From contig NZ_CP068439.1 in assembly GCF_016757735.1 (NCBI RefSeq), positions 3,126,001-3,190,000 of the forward strand: 64,000 nt of DNA, read 5' to 3'. Numbering within the stretch: the stretch's first letter is position 1; each line of letters opens with the position of its first letter. Positions 46,401-56,801 of this stretch are shown here, one piece after another. The DNA comes from Aequorivita iocasae (GTDB taxonomy: Bacteria > Bacteroidota > Bacteroidia > Flavobacteriales > Flavobacteriaceae). The translations under genes were made by a program, and so were the position numbers. Below the pieces are notes generated by a model that worked only from the letters and a program-made list of their open reading frames with translations, was not told where the DNA came from and did no database searches.

Positions 46401-48142
46401 CCTGGAATATTCCCAGGCACTGTGCGCGATCAGCGTGGATGTCTATGGGGAGGACATGGACCCCGACGCCTTCGACGCATACCTCAGGTCCCTCTCCTAT
46501 ATCGCCGATGACATTCCCGAAAACGATATTACCCAAACCAACAAGGAACTGCTCACAAACACGATCCGTTTAAGGGATCCCTACTTCAATACGGCACTGA
46601 TCAATGAATCCGGAACTTCCCTAAAGGATTATAGAAACGGCATAATCAATGATGCCCTCACCGTCCACTATGAAAGCTTTGAGGATGACGAACTATTGGT
46701 ATATGCCTATAAGATATCGATGTGCAACGGCATATCCGAATGTGAAAACCCATCGTCACCAATTACCCTGAACGATGTGGTCTCCGATATGAACCCGGCC
46801 AGTTCTACCCTTACCGAGGAACAAAAGCAGAAGATCTGGAACAACTACGTCACCGCCTATATAAGCCTCAAGGAAAAGATCAAGTACGTCTTCCTGAACA
46901 TCTACGCCAAGGAGGAGGGCTGCTACAACGGATGCATCGGCGGGGACGAGAGCACATCCATCACCAATGTGCTCGCCGCCTACGAGGGAACCATACTGGA
47001 CGATATCGCGGACCATATCGCGGACGTGGAGGACGACGTCCCCCAGTTCTGCGACCAGGCGGGCGCGGGGGCCTATGCCGAAAAGACAAAGCGATTTATA
47101 CCCATCGACCTACAGTACGACTCCGGGATGGACCCCGGCGACGCCATCGAGGACATGGAGGGGGACAATGATTACATTAACTGGATCCTCACCGGGAACT
47201 GCCCGCTGCTGGCAGACCTTGACGCGTTCCTCAAGGGGTACCTCACCGAGACCGGCGGGGCCGGGACCTTCCTGCCCCCCGTGGGCACCAGGGATGCCGG
47301 CAACTACCTCTCCCCGGACCTCTTTACCGCCCTGGGGGGAACCATCGACCCCCCTCCCGCATCCATCTCCTTTACGGGCGCGGTGGGCAGCGGCGCAAGT
47401 GTCCTGAACATAGACATCACCGAGGACGTCCTTCTCGACGACACCATCATTATCGATGCGGGCGCCTACAGCTGGTCCGACTACACCACGGGCATCGCCC
47501 CCACGGGAAGCCAGTGGAGGATCCTGGGAACCTCGCAGATGTTCTACCAAAGCTATGACGAAATTACACAGCGCTTCAGCTTCCAGTTCGTGGCCCAGCT
47601 CCAGACGGGGGCAAACGGCTTTCAGGAGGCGGTGTTCAGCGGAACCACCATCGCCCCAATCGGGGAGTGCGGGACCTTTGATGACGGACTGGGAGAGGTG
47701 CTCGACGAGCAGATGAGCGACCCGGACAGCGAGTACGGCTGTACCAGACAGGCAAGGTTCAACCGCGACTTCATCGCGCTGCTCAACGCACTTAGGGACG
47801 CGGGGCAGCTGAACAATACCTCCGGATATGTGCTGGCCAACCTGCCGGGGGGCGAGTACGGACAGAGCTTCCTGCCAGAGTTCCTGGACGACGACAGCGC
47901 CGGCTCCACAACCTGGACCTTCAACGGGACCGACACCTATACGATAGACTCAGCCCCAAACCCAGTGGTACTGATAACAGCGGCCGACCTGGCCGGGGCC
48001 TCCATCGCAAACTTCGAGACCTTCCACTTCGACCAGACGTCCACATCCTCGGACTCCGTGACACTGTACCATACCGATACCAACGGCGCACTAAAAGAGA
48101 TGCAGGCAAACTTTACACCCGGACTGCCTTACTCCTGCTGTG
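43477..48142 (+). repeat. Block A of RHS duplication, copy 2 (GC-rich)
   Basis: This is the second copy of 32864-37529. Divergence begins exactly after the codons for PYSCC, where RHS1 reads gatggaatt and RHS2 reads cggaaagc, and the base composition changes at once. Confidence 0.92.
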
Positions 48143-51100
48143 CGGAAAGCGGAGATGATAAGGTACATTTTACATTCAATTTTAGCGCTAGATCACTTCC
48201 ATCTTATGGAATTTCCTATACTGGTCAAGAAAACATTGCTAATGGAATAAGAGATTTTGTTAATGAAAATAAAAATAAAAATCTGTATATTACTTGTATT
48301 GACGATGATGCATCTGGTGTAAGATTTCGCTCTAGTCAAAAATATATAGACCAAGATTATCCTCTTGCAACCTGTTGTGAAGTTTATATTCCAGGATTGC
48401 TACAAATTCAAAATAGTCACTATACCTCTCCATTCAATACAATGGGAGAAGGTCTCTTAAACTCCTCTATTTCAGTTCCTATAGATATTAATTTTTATAT
48501 ATACACAGATGCAACTTATGAAATTAGTGATATTTCGAACATCCAACAACTTCATACCAATATTCTCAATTCAAAAGCCAAGAAAAGTTTTTTCATATTA
48601 AGAGAAAATGGACCTTATAAAAAATTACCTTCAAACAATTTAGTCACTCCAGTTGAATACATTGAAATGATTTTGGGTCGTTCTGCTATAGATTTTTCCA
48701 CTACTGGTAGTATTTTAAACTCAGATTATATAATATTTAGCAAAACACAAATTGAAAGTGGAAGTTTTGTTAATGATTTGAGTGACTTTTTAAATAATGC
48801 CTACGATGAAACAAATCCTACGTTGTTATTTGCGGATGGCACATTTGAAAACATGCCTGGCTGTTTTAATAATTCGAGTTGTTATCTATATGGGGAAAAT
48901 GACCCTACTTGTGAGTTAATAAATACTACCTTAATAGAAGGGGAATGGTTAGGTTCTTATTCATATATAACCCTTTCTTCAGACTATTATTCTTCTTTCG
49001 GTTGTACCCCTCCCTTTAATGGTCCAAATACGAGTTGTGGAAGCGGATATATAAATACTGATTTATGTCAAAAAGAAGCTACTGGAGTATTGAATGGAGG
49101 TCAATTTTTCTATACATCGTTGGCTCAAAACTCAACTGCGGACCAACGCAGAATTTCATTTCCCGCACAAATTGCAACCTTGATTAATGGATTAATAGTC
49201 GGGGAAGAATATATCGTAGAATTTGACCAAACCTCCATATTAGTAGGACCAAATAATCAAAATAGTATACAAGAATTTACTTCCGAAGTAAAATTTGGAA
49301 ATCAAAGCGAAATCGGACATACCGTTCCACTTGACTTTTCAGGAGGAACCAATTCTTGGATACATAATAATATGTCCTTTATAGCAAATTCAACGAGTAT
49401 CGAATTTCGCATATTTGGCTTATTGAATAATGAAGGAATTAGTAATGGACCTAATGACAATGCTTATTTTGGTCTTGACAATATTAAGGTATATAAATCA
49501 GCAGGGACAAATACTCAAATTTCCTGTGTACTACCCTGCATCCCCCAGCCCGTGGCGCCTGTGAGCTGCACGGAGAAGTATGACAAGTTCCTCCAGGACA
49601 TAGAGCAGGTCACGGACTACACCCTGCCCGTGGCCCTGACCCAGGAGAACTTCTGCAACTTCAACTATGCCTATCTGGTGGATCCCTACAGCAAATATCT
49701 CTTGGACCTCGGGGTCACCACCACGGACGACTTCCACTTCCTCTCAATCGCCGAGTTCGGCGATACCGACCTCAATTACGGCTACTCGGATATCGATGCG
49801 GTGATCGAGGCTTATGACCTATACGAGGACACCCACCAATTGCCCTGGAAGGAATACGTCAACACGGTATATATGGTAGAGAACTCAGTGTGCCCCCCCG
49901 CGCCCTTGCTCCCCGGGGAGTATACGGTTGACCCGAACGACGGCTGCGTGGAGCAGCTGCTGAGCATCTCGGACACCTATGAGGAGGAGGCCTACAACAA
50001 CTACCTGGGCCAGCTGGTGGAGGAGTTCCGCGAGGGGTACATCGACTCCGCGATTTCGGGCGTCATCGAGACCCTGGACATGTCCTATGCCGACAAGGAG
50101 TACCAGTACACCCTCTACTACTACGACCAGGCCGGCAACCTGGCCCAGACGGTGTCCCCCGAGGGGGCCGACCGCCTGGACATCAACGACCAGGCCACCA
50201 ACGACGCCATTGACGCCTTCCGTGCGCAGCAGCAGGGGCCCGGCGAGGCCCCGGAGCTCCTGCCCGCCCACAAGCTAAAAACGACTTACAAGTACAATTC
50301 TTTGAACCAGCTCATCTGGCAGCAGACCCCCGACGGGGGGCGCAGCTGGTTCGCCTATGACGAGCTGGGCAGGATCATAGCCTCCCAGGACGAGCGGCAG
50401 AACACCGACGAGGGGATCCCCTTCCCCTACCTGACCTATGTGCTCGAGCCCAACGTACATGAGGACCCGGCCGGCACACTGGTTAAGATGAACACAGGGT
50501 GGAGCGGCGCCGGAGGCAAGAGCATCGAAAAGATCTCGGGCGACGGCTATGTCTCCAGGATGGTCCTGGGGGACCAGGGCGAGAGCAACGATGTCATCCT
50601 CGGGCTCAGCTACAGTGCCGCGATCGGCATAGAGCCCTCGGTGCTCAACAGGGTCAAGTACGGCATCTATACCTATAGCGCGCTGGGCGCCGACAGGGTC
50701 GCCGTGTACCAGCAGGGCACCAGCCTCCCGCTGATCCCAGGGGTCTCCGACCTCTACTCCGAGGGGGACATCCTCAAGGTGGAGCGCCTCGACGGGCAGA
50801 TAAACTTCTACAGGAACTCCGAGCTCCTGAAGACCGTGGCCGAGAGCAACCCCACACTTCCCATGATCGCCGATTTTGGCCTCAGGAACAACGGCAACAA
50901 GATATTCGACATACGGCTGGTCCAGTACAACGGCGACGAGAAGAAAGAGTTCTTCAGCTATACAACCTACGACGGCCTGGGGCGCATCCGCGAGGCCGGG
51001 GAGTTCAGGGCCGACGTGGACCTCTACGAGATATCGGAGGAGGGAAGGCTGATTGGCTATAGCGGGGCCCCAGGGCCCGTGAACGGCTTCAACTTCGTGC

Positions 51101-53823
51101 ACGGCTCCCGCTCGGAGATCACAAGGACCTATTACGACGGCAAGGTGGAGCTCCCCAGGTCCATCACGGGCATTTCCAACCCCCCGGAGTACTCCGATGC
51201 CCTGTTCGGGGACTTCTCCGCCCACAACGCCAGGAACAGGGTCACCGGGATCCTGTACTATAGCGACATCGTCGGGGACTCCGCCGGAACGGCGACCAGC
51301 AACGAGTTCGACCACGGCACCTTCTACAGCTATGACGCCCACGGGAACGTGCGCGAGCTCATCCATTATATTCCGGAACTGTACTTTCCCAACGCGGACG
51401 AGCTGCACGTAAAGCGGATAAGGTACCAGTACGACCTTATCAGCGGCAACGTCGAGCGGGTCGCCTACCAGGAGGGCAAGCCCGACCAGTTCTTCCACCG
51501 CTACTCCTATGACGCCGACAACAGGATCGTCACGGCACAGACCTCCTCCAGCGGGCTGATATGGGAGAACGAGGCGCAGTACGACTACTATGCCCACGGG
51601 CCCCTGGCACGCGCCCAGATCGGGGACAAAAAGGTACAGGGGCTCGACTACGTCTACACCCTCCAGGGGTGGCTCAAGAGCGTGAACGCCGAGGACCTCA
51701 GGTTCGTGGCCAACGACCCGGGCAAGGACGGCACCGTCCCCACCGCCAAGGACGCGATGGGCTACTCCCTGGCATACTATGACGGCGACTACACCGCGGC
51801 GCACCCGGCCTCCTACCTGGCGCTGTCCGTATCCACCGACCCGGCCGTGCCCGCCAGTACGAAAGATCTATACAACGGAAACATCAAGCAGATGGCCACC
51901 GCGCTCAGGGAGTCCCACACCCTGCTCAAGCCCCTACAGTCCAACCGCTACGGCTACGACCAACTGAACCGGATAAAGGCCATGGAATCCTCCTCCATTA
52001 CGCCCGCCGCCATAAGGGAGAGCTACGGCACCAGCTACAGCTACGACAGGAACGGGAACCTGGACAGCCTCGTGCGCAGGGTACTGAACACCAACCCCGC
52101 CATCAACGGGGGACAGCCCGTGGTCATGGACGACCTCTCCTACAACTACAGGCCCCACAACAACCAGCTCACCATGGTCAACGATGCCAACAGGGGCATC
52201 GCCGAGCTCATCGACTACGGGACCGACCTCAAGGACCAGGACAGCCAGGTGCCGGGGACCTACAACGTGAACAACCCCGCCACGCACAACTATGTCTACG
52301 ACAGGACCGGGCAGCTGGTCAAGGACCGCACCGAGAAACTGGACATCGCCTGGCGCAACGACGGAAAGGTGAAGGAGGTGTCAAAGGATGTAAGCCCGCC
52401 TACGGGCGCCAGGATCGTCCAGCTCACAAGGTTCGAGTACGACGGGCTGGGCAACAGGGTCGCCAAGAAGACGACCGTCACCGCGGACCCCACCGAGAGG
52501 GGCACCTACTATATCAGGGACGCACAGGGCAACGTGATGGCGGTATACGATGCCGAGCTCACACATAACGACGCCGTGTCCGGGGGGATAGCGCTCTCCG
52601 AGCACCACATCTACGGCAGCGCAAGGCTCGGCATGGAGCAGAAGGACCAGACCATATTCAGCACTGCCAACCTTCCCCCGGCCACCGACCTGCTACGGAA
52701 GACCGTGGGCGACAAGCGCTTCGAGCTCGCCAACCACCTGGGCAACGTGCTCGCCGTGGTCTCAGACAAGAAGATACCAACCGTGGCACTGGGAACGCTA
52801 CAGTTCTTCAGCCCCGACGTAAAAGCGTACAATGATTACTACCCCTTCGGGATGCTAATGCCCGGAAGGCACGCGAATACCTCGGACTACCGATACGGGT
52901 TCCAGGGACAGGAAATGGACGACGAGATCAAGGGGGAGGGGAACTCTATCAACTACAAATACAGAATGCACGACCCGAGGGTCGGAAGGTTCTTTACTAC
53001 TGATCCTCTCGCACCAGATTATCCGTGGAATAGTCCCTATGCTTTCAGTGAAAATAGGTTAATAGACGGAATTGAATTGGAAGGGTTAGAATTTCTTAAG
53101 AAAAAAGCAATGTTTACTACTACTCCAGTCTTAGATAAAATTAATCTCGTCGATATTGAAGAATCTGTTAATAGCGGTTTAACTCTACAAATAAATAAAG
53201 AGATTTTTCCTAAAATACTTCAAAGTTCAATTGGCGAATTAAATCAGAAAAACCCTAACGAACGAGGATCTTTCAGGATTCAACAGAACGCTACAAAAGA
53301 ATACAATAATGGGATTGCAAAAGGGGGAGGGCTTACCATGCTGGCTAATTTGGCTAAATGGACGCATAATAATTATGGTCATGGTAAAGAAAAGACGCAA
53401 GCATTAGGAGAAGTTAAGCGCCAGGCTCAAACCTTAGTTAATACGCTAAACGCCGTTTCGGAAAATTATGAAAGACTGACCAACAAAACCATGCCAGTTG
53501 AATTCAGGGCTTCCCAAGAGTTCTTTAGTGATATAGTTAATTTTACCTATGATGGCACAATTCCTTATGGTGAAGGCGCAAAAGGCAAAGCCTATCAGAA
53601 CATCGTAAAATCAATAGGCACTTCAATATATTTGAATTCTACAAATTATACAGATGAATACTCACCCATACCGGAGCACATTCAGAAAAATCTTGATGTT
53701 ATATTAAATTCTGATGACGGGTGTTATGGAAGTGATTGTTTTAAAGTTGATGTGAATGACAGGGATATCAAAAGAACCGAAACAATTAAAATCGAAACTG
53801 AAGAAAAAAATGATAGAGATTAA
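43477..53823 (+). CDS. RHS polymorphic toxin 2, unidentified tail (3448 aa)
   Basis: This 3448-residue protein has the same signal peptide and block A (1-1555) as RHS1. Its private central region (1556 to about 2143) is 205 residues longer than that of RHS1 and carries another carbohydrate-binding-like jelly-roll ([19 protein letters not shown] ... [15 protein letters not shown]). From about 2021 it continues with a stretch homologous to RHS1 but GC-rich. Block B (2144-3173) is the YD core ending DPRVGRFF. The 275-residue AT-rich tail (...[28 protein letters not shown]...) is not recognised; it has no AHH or other known nuclease motif that I can see. A convergent lipoprotein gene, not a co-directional immunity gene, follows. 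Confidence 0.82.
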   Translation: MENARLPKSRPLRPLLSLALLLCLWPCRSQEFSTEVGKTSVQIDAAVGSPALLIDLYDDDQIALPTHDVGPLVLITAQFDTDAAPYEWLAYQIVLNVVPVDANGTGGTPYNVTLNIENNPLAAGGNYVDRAGHKILGSYGAKIRVVSRTITRPGGGIPPAATPPNVSLTARFVTDRYYGIPTAAPTGLTASIPMTGDSGGNSAPKSVLIEWDAVEGALGYELEYTWADNYSPDTQNPALPASAVPLALREFELNNTRISTGGTSFEVPAIYSAGFLVYRVRALNRNLAAISQNYYTDWTSGDGSEAHVSDWDHIAVAPHENLMNWQFQASFAEDGKKKEVASYFDGTLRNRQTVTSINSDAHAIVGEVVYDNQGRPAIEALPAPVLDSDAIKYYPDFNNNTLNAAYTHLDFDWEDPSADCEVLVNGMSTGTGASGYYGPIGTATGTTRDLVPDAQLYPFSQVEYTPDNTGRIRRKGGVGPAHQLGTGHEMEYFYTVPTQEELNRLFGYRVGNVQHYKKNMVVDPNGQVSISYLDPQGRTIATALAGDAPTNLEGLDDEGAGSGLHSTVTVDLLNKVPPTQTDTDLDNNDRYSSGRYGPLEDGLRVARQVSVSSSGTSLEFDYTAGLGNSFTACNGFQYPYVLDLSFDLRDDCGNKLAGPVNDTIGVPSTAGTNIPLEYGWDDPLSSGPLGVGTYAVHKDLRINEAALDLYAQDYLQKLKDSLSACYIDPSLFAPSVDTLICLPTDCLECADELGESDTYVLGSLIAFYNNTTFVEFVPSSTIEDVGDIDFTDSPTDINGELLIDRDPGGELDLLVRRFIREWELLIGACQDACTDSVASTCAINGSFLLQDLGQEGQYGNTSDPDDPLSVFNEDNALIRYDGNTWITSGNNWRHPDPNVPYADEYGTRSEIIVVRDADGNPAPEISITPYTGTNPDGSTYEYAYPQDLVNIGDFLAAWQPSWASSLLLYHPEICYLEYSQALCAISVDVYGEDMDPDAFDAYLRSLSYIADDIPENDITQTNKELLTNTIRLRDPYFNTALINESGTSLKDYRNGIINDALTVHYESFEDDELLVYAYKISMCNGISECENPSSPITLNDVVSDMNPASSTLTEEQKQKIWNNYVTAYISLKEKIKYVFLNIYAKEEGCYNGCIGGDESTSITNVLAAYEGTILDDIADHIADVEDDVPQFCDQAGAGAYAEKTKRFIPIDLQYDSGMDPGDAIEDMEGDNDYINWILTGNCPLLADLDAFLKGYLTETGGAGTFLPPVGTRDAGNYLSPDLFTALGGTIDPPPASISFTGAVGSGASVLNIDITEDVLLDDTIIIDAGAYSWSDYTTGIAPTGSQWRILGTSQMFYQSYDEITQRFSFQFVAQLQTGANGFQEAVFSGTTIAPIGECGTFDDGLGEVLDEQMSDPDSEYGCTRQARFNRDFIALLNALRDAGQLNNTSGYVLANLPGGEYGQSFLPEFLDDDSAGSTTWTFNGTDTYTIDSAPNPVVLITAADLAGASIANFETFHFDQTSTSSDSVTLYHTDTNGALKEMQANFTPGLPYSCCAESGDDKVHFTFNFSARSLPSYGISYTGQENIANGIRDFVNENKNKNLYITCIDDDASGVRFRSSQKYIDQDYPLATCCEVYIPGLLQIQNSHYTSPFNTMGEGLLNSSISVPIDINFYIYTDATYEISDISNIQQLHTNILNSKAKKSFFILRENGPYKKLPSNNLVTPVEYIEMILGRSAIDFSTTGSILNSDYIIFSKTQIESGSFVNDLSDFLNNAYDETNPTLLFADGTFENMPGCFNNSSCYLYGENDPTCELINTTLIEGEWLGSYSYITLSSDYYSSFGCTPPFNGPNTSCGSGYINTDLCQKEATGVLNGGQFFYTSLAQNSTADQRRISFPAQIATLINGLIVGEEYIVEFDQTSILVGPNNQNSIQEFTSEVKFGNQSEIGHTVPLDFSGGTNSWIHNNMSFIANSTSIEFRIFGLLNNEGISNGPNDNAYFGLDNIKVYKSAGTNTQISCVLPCIPQPVAPVSCTEKYDKFLQDIEQVTDYTLPVALTQENFCNFNYAYLVDPYSKYLLDLGVTTTDDFHFLSIAEFGDTDLNYGYSDIDAVIEAYDLYEDTHQLPWKEYVNTVYMVENSVCPPAPLLPGEYTVDPNDGCVEQLLSISDTYEEEAYNNYLGQLVEEFREGYIDSAISGVIETLDMSYADKEYQYTLYYYDQAGNLAQTVSPEGADRLDINDQATNDAIDAFRAQQQGPGEAPELLPAHKLKTTYKYNSLNQLIWQQTPDGGRSWFAYDELGRIIASQDERQNTDEGIPFPYLTYVLEPNVHEDPAGTLVKMNTGWSGAGGKSIEKISGDGYVSRMVLGDQGESNDVILGLSYSAAIGIEPSVLNRVKYGIYTYSALGADRVAVYQQGTSLPLIPGVSDLYSEGDILKVERLDGQINFYRNSELLKTVAESNPTLPMIADFGLRNNGNKIFDIRLVQYNGDEKKEFFSYTTYDGLGRIREAGEFRADVDLYEISEEGRLIGYSGAPGPVNGFNFVHGSRSEITRTYYDGKVELPRSITGISNPPEYSDALFGDFSAHNARNRVTGILYYSDIVGDSAGTATSNEFDHGTFYSYDAHGNVRELIHYIPELYFPNADELHVKRIRYQYDLISGNVERVAYQEGKPDQFFHRYSYDADNRIVTAQTSSSGLIWENEAQYDYYAHGPLARAQIGDKKVQGLDYVYTLQGWLKSVNAEDLRFVANDPGKDGTVPTAKDAMGYSLAYYDGDYTAAHPASYLALSVSTDPAVPASTKDLYNGNIKQMATALRESHTLLKPLQSNRYGYDQLNRIKAMESSSITPAAIRESYGTSYSYDRNGNLDSLVRRVLNTNPAINGGQPVVMDDLSYNYRPHNNQLTMVNDANRGIAELIDYGTDLKDQDSQVPGTYNVNNPATHNYVYDRTGQLVKDRTEKLDIAWRNDGKVKEVSKDVSPPTGARIVQLTRFEYDGLGNRVAKKTTVTADPTERGTYYIRDAQGNVMAVYDAELTHNDAVSGGIALSEHHIYGSARLGMEQKDQTIFSTANLPPATDLLRKTVGDKRFELANHLGNVLAVVSDKKIPTVALGTLQFFSPDVKAYNDYYPFGMLMPGRHANTSDYRYGFQGQEMDDEIKGEGNSINYKYRMHDPRVGRFFTTDPLAPDYPWNSPYAFSENRLIDGIELEGLEFLKKKAMFTTTPVLDKINLVDIEESVNSGLTLQINKEIFPKILQSSIGELNQKNPNERGSFRIQQNATKEYNNGIAKGGGLTMLANLAKWTHNNYGHGKEKTQALGEVKRQAQTLVNTLNAVSENYERLTNKTMPVEFRASQEFFSDIVNFTYDGTIPYGEGAKGKAYQNIVKSIGTSIYLNSTNYTDEYSPIPEHIQKNLDVILNSDDGCYGSDCFKVDVNDRDIKRTETIKIETEEKNDRD
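49530..49905 (+). other. GC-rich segment in RHS2 homologous to an AT-rich segment of RHS1
   Basis: It encodes [19 protein letters not shown]...[15 protein letters not shown]...[16 protein letters not shown], clearly the same domain as RHS1 from residue 1807 (nt 38282 on: CIPQTVPPVSCTIEYDNF...[15 protein letters not shown]...[16 protein letters not shown]). At DNA level the two are quite different: RHS2 uses GC-ending codons, RHS1 AT-ending codons. The composition switch in RHS2 is near 49530, in RHS1 near 38660. Confidence 0.8.
49906..52995 (+). repeat. Block B of RHS duplication, copy 2 (GC-rich core)
   Basis: This is the second copy of 38678-41767, encoding the YD-repeat core; differences are limited to scattered bases near its left edge. 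The right edge is at ...GRFF, after which RHS2 reads actactgatcc and RHS1 reads gccattgaccc. Confidence 0.92.
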
Positions 53824-54326
53824 TTTTTGACCAACTTTTGAATAATTGTCAAAAGTTCACTTTTGGATATTGGGGAAGTGGATAGAGATTTAATACTAAG
53901 TATTTCATAATGTATATCTTTTTTTCTTTGATTTCCAAATATCTCTGGAATTCTCTCCGATTTTAAGTCAATCAGCTTAAAGTCCAATAAAAATTTATTT
54001 TCTGTTATAGTATCTAAAGATATTATCCTCAATACTCTTCCATTTAGCGTATCTAATATATAAGGGTTTCGTATGCTTATTTTTTTTGAAAATTTATTCG
54101 CCTCGTAAGTAAATTTTCTTTTTCCATTTTGAGAAATAAAACCCGATGGTCTGTTCTCAAGGTGCTGAAAAGTGTATTTTTCAGGAAAAAGCTTTTCTAT
54201 TTCTTGTTCACTTATTGTGATTATTGCATCAACTTCGTCATTTTTACAACTAATCAAATAAGCTGTTATTATTGGAAGTACTATTGTGAGTATTCTTAGA
54301 TAACTTTTTTTTGCTGTAAATATCAT
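53820..54326 (-). CDS. Lipoprotein of unknown function, convergent with RHS2
   Basis: This 168-residue protein has an N-terminal membrane/signal segment (about 8-26) ending LISCK, consistent with a lipobox. The mature part is a beta-rich domain ([16 protein letters not shown] strands, [19 protein letters not shown]). It overlaps the RHS2 stop by 4 bases on the other strand. Immunity genes normally follow their toxin on the same strand, so if it protects against the RHS2 tail the arrangement is unusual. It may instead be a chromosomal or unrelated gene left at the island edge. I do not recognise it. Confidence 0.6.
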   Translation of the reverse strand: MIFTAKKSYLRILTIVLPIITAYLISCKNDEVDAIITISEQEIEKLFPEKYTFQHLENRPSGFISQNGKRKFTYEANKFSKKISIRNPYILDTLNGRVLRIISLDTITENKFLLDFKLIDLKSERIPEIFGNQRKKDIHYEILSIKSLSTSPISKSELLTIIQKLVKN

Positions 54327-54365
54327 ATATTTAAATACTATAAAGTAGACTCATACAGAAGTTTT

Positions 54366-54710
54366 TTAAGAGGCATACGCCTTTTTAGTCTTAGTATCCC
54401 CTATAAAGGCATCAATGATTTTATTGATGGTAGATCTGTAGTCATTGTTTAGGCGCTGTATTCCCTTCACACGGTTTAGCATATCCACATCAACCACTTC
54501 CAAATCATCTTGTTCAGAGACTAGATAATCAAGTGACACGCAAAGCGTTTTGGAAATCTTTTTGGCCACTCCCACGTAGGTGTTTAATATCGTCCCTTTC
54601 GTATTTAGAAACGGCATCATAGGAAACGCCCACGGCATTGGCAATGTCTATTTGTGACAGTTTTTTTCTCTTTTCTAATGGTTGATATTTTTTTCCTAAA
54701 GTTACAGAAT
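54366..54710 (-). pseudogene. XRE-family HTH regulator, frameshifted and without start
   Basis: Two adjacent minus-strand frames together make one XRE-type regulator. One reads LEKRKKLSQIDIANAVGVSYDAVSKYERDDIK (HTH_3 helices, about 54590-54690), and the next frame continues YVGVAKKISKTLCVSLDYLV then a helical tail ending AFIGDTKTKKAYAS. A one-base shift near 54590 breaks the gene between the HTH and its conserved continuation. Upstream of the HTH the frame meets a stop (TAA near 54720) without an ATG. A sequencing error could mimic the shift but not the missing start. Such regulators typically control mobile islands, so this looks like a dead control gene at the island edge. Confidence 0.7.
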
Positions 54711-55450
54711 CCTCTTAATTAAAGCTGAAAACGCAGTAACCTAGACAAATATAGTCCAAATAAAATAGTATTGTCTTGATTTTTTGGATAGTAATATCTA
54801 ATATTTCAGAGTAAAGAATAAAAAATAGAAAACTCTGCTTTATATCTAAAAAATTTAATTCCAGCGATACAGAGAAGCTAATCCACATGAATGATTTATT
54901 GCAGCTCACGGGATTGGGTGGTATACGGCCAGAAGCGTCGGTGTTTCCAAAAGATTTTTTGGACATATTCTAGCATTAATTAAGTCACTTCATAATCATG
55001 TTTTTTCCTTTTTATTACAAATGGAAAATTATCTCTATTAAGCTTGGCCTTTGTTTCTTTTTTTTTCTTAGACCCTATTAAAGAAATAATAATCGGAACA
55101 TATGTCTTTAGTAAGATTAGAAAAAAATAGAATATTACTTGATTACCTTTATTAAAGCTTTTCTGGTGTAATAATTTTGATACCCAAACGAAAATATGTT
55201 AAAAAGTCACCTATTCGGTGGGCATAAAATTTATACCTTTCTTAACCCCCGATTTCCAATACAGTGTAGTATAAGTTCTGTTCCCTCAGGCTTCCATCAT
55301 TCTTCGCTTATTTGCACTAGTTAGAAAATCCAATTGGTAATACCCTAATAAAATAATTAAGTTTTGTAGAGGTGAGTAATTGGGTGCGTAGAAAATAATA
55401 TCTGCTGCTCAACTCCTATAAAACTTGTATTTCAAGAACTTTAGACAGTT

Positions 55451-55463
55451 CCTCTTTCTCCGC
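55451..55463 (+). other. Candidate att remnant: tRNA-Ser-like 3' end
   Basis: CCTCTTTCTCCGC matches the end of tRNA-Ser genes (T-stem end plus acceptor strand) as I know them from Bacteroidota. It is directly followed by a strong terminator, as at the 3' end of a real tRNA gene, but the upstream tRNA body is absent. Such a direct-repeat remnant is what a tRNA-targeted integrase leaves at the far end of an island. The match is only 13 bases, so it could be chance. Confidence 0.35.
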
Positions 55464-55464
55464 A

Positions 55465-55496
55465 AAAAAACCCATGCTAAAAGTCGTGGGTTTTTT
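55465..55496 (+). terminator. Strong intrinsic terminator
   Basis: The arms AAAAAACCCA-TG and CG-TGGGTTTTTT form a 12-bp stem (one G-U pair) with an 8-base loop and a T-run. No plus-strand gene precedes it except the tRNA-like fragment two bases upstream. Confidence 0.8.
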
Positions 55497-55714
55497 GTTT
55501 CTGAAAGTATTTTTGGATATAAATTTAAATTAAATACTTCTCACCTTAGAAACTGAGGTTATTATATACTTCTAGATTTTTTTTAACACAGCTTCCTTTT
55601 AACTATTATAGTATAATTAACGAAACTTTTTGTTTAACAAATTGTTTAATCATTTAAACATTTATTATTTTTACTACCAAAGAATTTGGTGCATAATCCT
55701 ATAAATACAATAAC

Positions 55715-55879
55715 ATGTTTGGAATCTTCAAAAAGAAAACACAAAAAGAAAAATTACAGGAAAAATATCAGAAACTTCAAAAAGAGTCTTTTAATCTTTC
55801 GAGCACCAATAGAAAATTGAGCGACCAGAAAGCATACGAAGCCGAAGAAGTGATGAAACAGCTGGAAAGATTGAAATAA
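55715..55879 (+). CDS. Lacal_2735-family small protein (54 aa)
   Basis: This 54-residue protein, MFGIFKKKTQKEKLQEKYQK and on, is a highly charged helix with NRKLSDQKAYEAEEVMKQLE near the end. It matches the pattern of the Lacal_2735 family (MFGLFKKKSEKEKLQKKYEKL...NRK.SD...AEAEEV..QIE), conserved in flavobacteria with unknown function. It is followed after 7 bases by the DUF2452 gene, which often accompanies it, and marks the return to ordinary chromosome. Confidence 0.82.
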   Translation: MFGIFKKKTQKEKLQEKYQKLQKESFNLSSTNRKLSDQKAYEAEEVMKQLERLK

Positions 55880-55886
55880 TTTGACA

Positions 55887-56297
55887 ATGATAGACGAGAA
55901 AAAACCAGATAACGTAGTTTTCAATACTGAAAAACAACGTTATGATGCAGCGCTAAAACCCTACGCAACTTCTCTGGGAGCTCCAGTAATTTCCATAACC
56001 CATACCACTTCTTGGAAAAATAGAAGCATCAATAAAGCCAATCATAAAATAAATGCCAAGTATTTAGAATTAAAAGCTGAGTACGAAAAGATGATATCAG
56101 AATTTGAGTATAACAGCCTCATTTTTAGCTCTGAATTTAGTTTTGAGCCTGTAATTGGTCAAGTCTATCACCTTTACAAAAGAAAGGAGGGTAACAGTTT
56201 TCTGTCCTTAATTGCCCCAGAACAATGTAATTTTAAACATATTGGTAGCTTTTATCTGAATGTGGACCAAACTTGGGAAAAAGTAAATGAACAATGA
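55887..56297 (+). CDS. DUF2452 domain protein
   Basis: Starting at ATG 55887 (a TTG two codons earlier is the other option), this gives 136 residues. The motif KPDNVVFNTEKQRYDAALKPYATSLGAPVI is the hallmark of DUF2452, a small family of unknown function widespread in Bacteroidota and Proteobacteria. A hydrophilic helix and C-terminal beta segment (VIGQVYHLYKRKEGNSFLSLIAPEQC) follow. It overlaps the TIGR03643 gene by 4 bases, so these chromosomal small genes form an operon. Confidence 0.85.
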   Translation: MIDEKKPDNVVFNTEKQRYDAALKPYATSLGAPVISITHTTSWKNRSINKANHKINAKYLELKAEYEKMISEFEYNSLIFSSEFSFEPVIGQVYHLYKRKEGNSFLSLIAPEQCNFKHIGSFYLNVDQTWEKVNEQ

Positions 56298-56578
56298 CTG
56301 GAGAAATATTAACAGAAAGGCAATTGGATAGAATAATAGAAATGGCATGGGAAGACCGTACACCTTTTGAGGCTATCAAATTCCAATTTGGATTTCCGGA
56401 GAAGGAAGTAATTAAAATAATGCGTAGCAATCTAAAGCAAAGCAGTTTCAAACTTTGGCGCAAACGAATCAACAGTGGCGTAAGCACGAAGCACCTCAAA
56501 AAAAGGAGTTCAGAGATCAGCCGTTTCAAATGCTCGCGGCAACAAGCAATATCGGGAAATAAAATAAGTAAAAGATAA
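56294..56578 (+). CDS. TIGR03643 family protein (94 aa)
   Basis: This 94-residue protein has the compact helix-turn-helix-like core of the TIGR03643 family: LTERQLDRIIEMAWEDRTPFEAIKFQFGFPEKEVIKIMRSNLKQSSFKLWRKRI. The family is known mainly from Bacteroidota and Proteobacteria, function unknown; DNA binding is suggested by the HTH-like pattern. The C-terminal 30 residues are basic. It is coupled to the DUF2452 gene by a 4-base ATGA overlap. Confidence 0.85.
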   Translation: MTGEILTERQLDRIIEMAWEDRTPFEAIKFQFGFPEKEVIKIMRSNLKQSSFKLWRKRINSGVSTKHLKKRSSEISRFKCSRQQAISGNKISKR

Positions 56579-56801
56579 TTTATCCCATCCTATAAAAAAT
56601 GTATTATCGCAAAAAAGACATCGAAAATTTAGATCGCGTTTTCCGTTTAAAGATGATCTCTTCTTCAATCAGTATTTAAATTTTCCGTTTTGGAAAAGTT
56701 TGCAATAAAAATTACTTTTTATGTTTTAAGAGTCTTCATATTTCAATATATTTCTGAAAGAATTCCGTTGTTTCTGAATTATTCCACAAACTATTCTAAT
56801 T

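Larger units (their letters stand above)
54711..55714. other. Non-coding stretch at the presumed island edge
   Basis: There is no credible gene in this 1-kb stretch; a minus-strand frame of 83 codons (54715-54966) has no recognisable product. The DNA is strongly AT-rich with short remnants, for example a short plus-strand tail ...IPKRKYVKKSPIRWA ending near 55229. The notable items are the tRNA-Ser-like 3' fragment at 55451-55463 and the terminator after it. The last 200 bases lead into the Lacal_2735-like gene. Confidence 0.5.

Noticed and set aside
54715-54966. Minus-strand 83-codon frame
   Set aside because: Second half is hydrophobic/aromatic run from AT-rich DNA, no family; possibly a gene fragment but not supportable.
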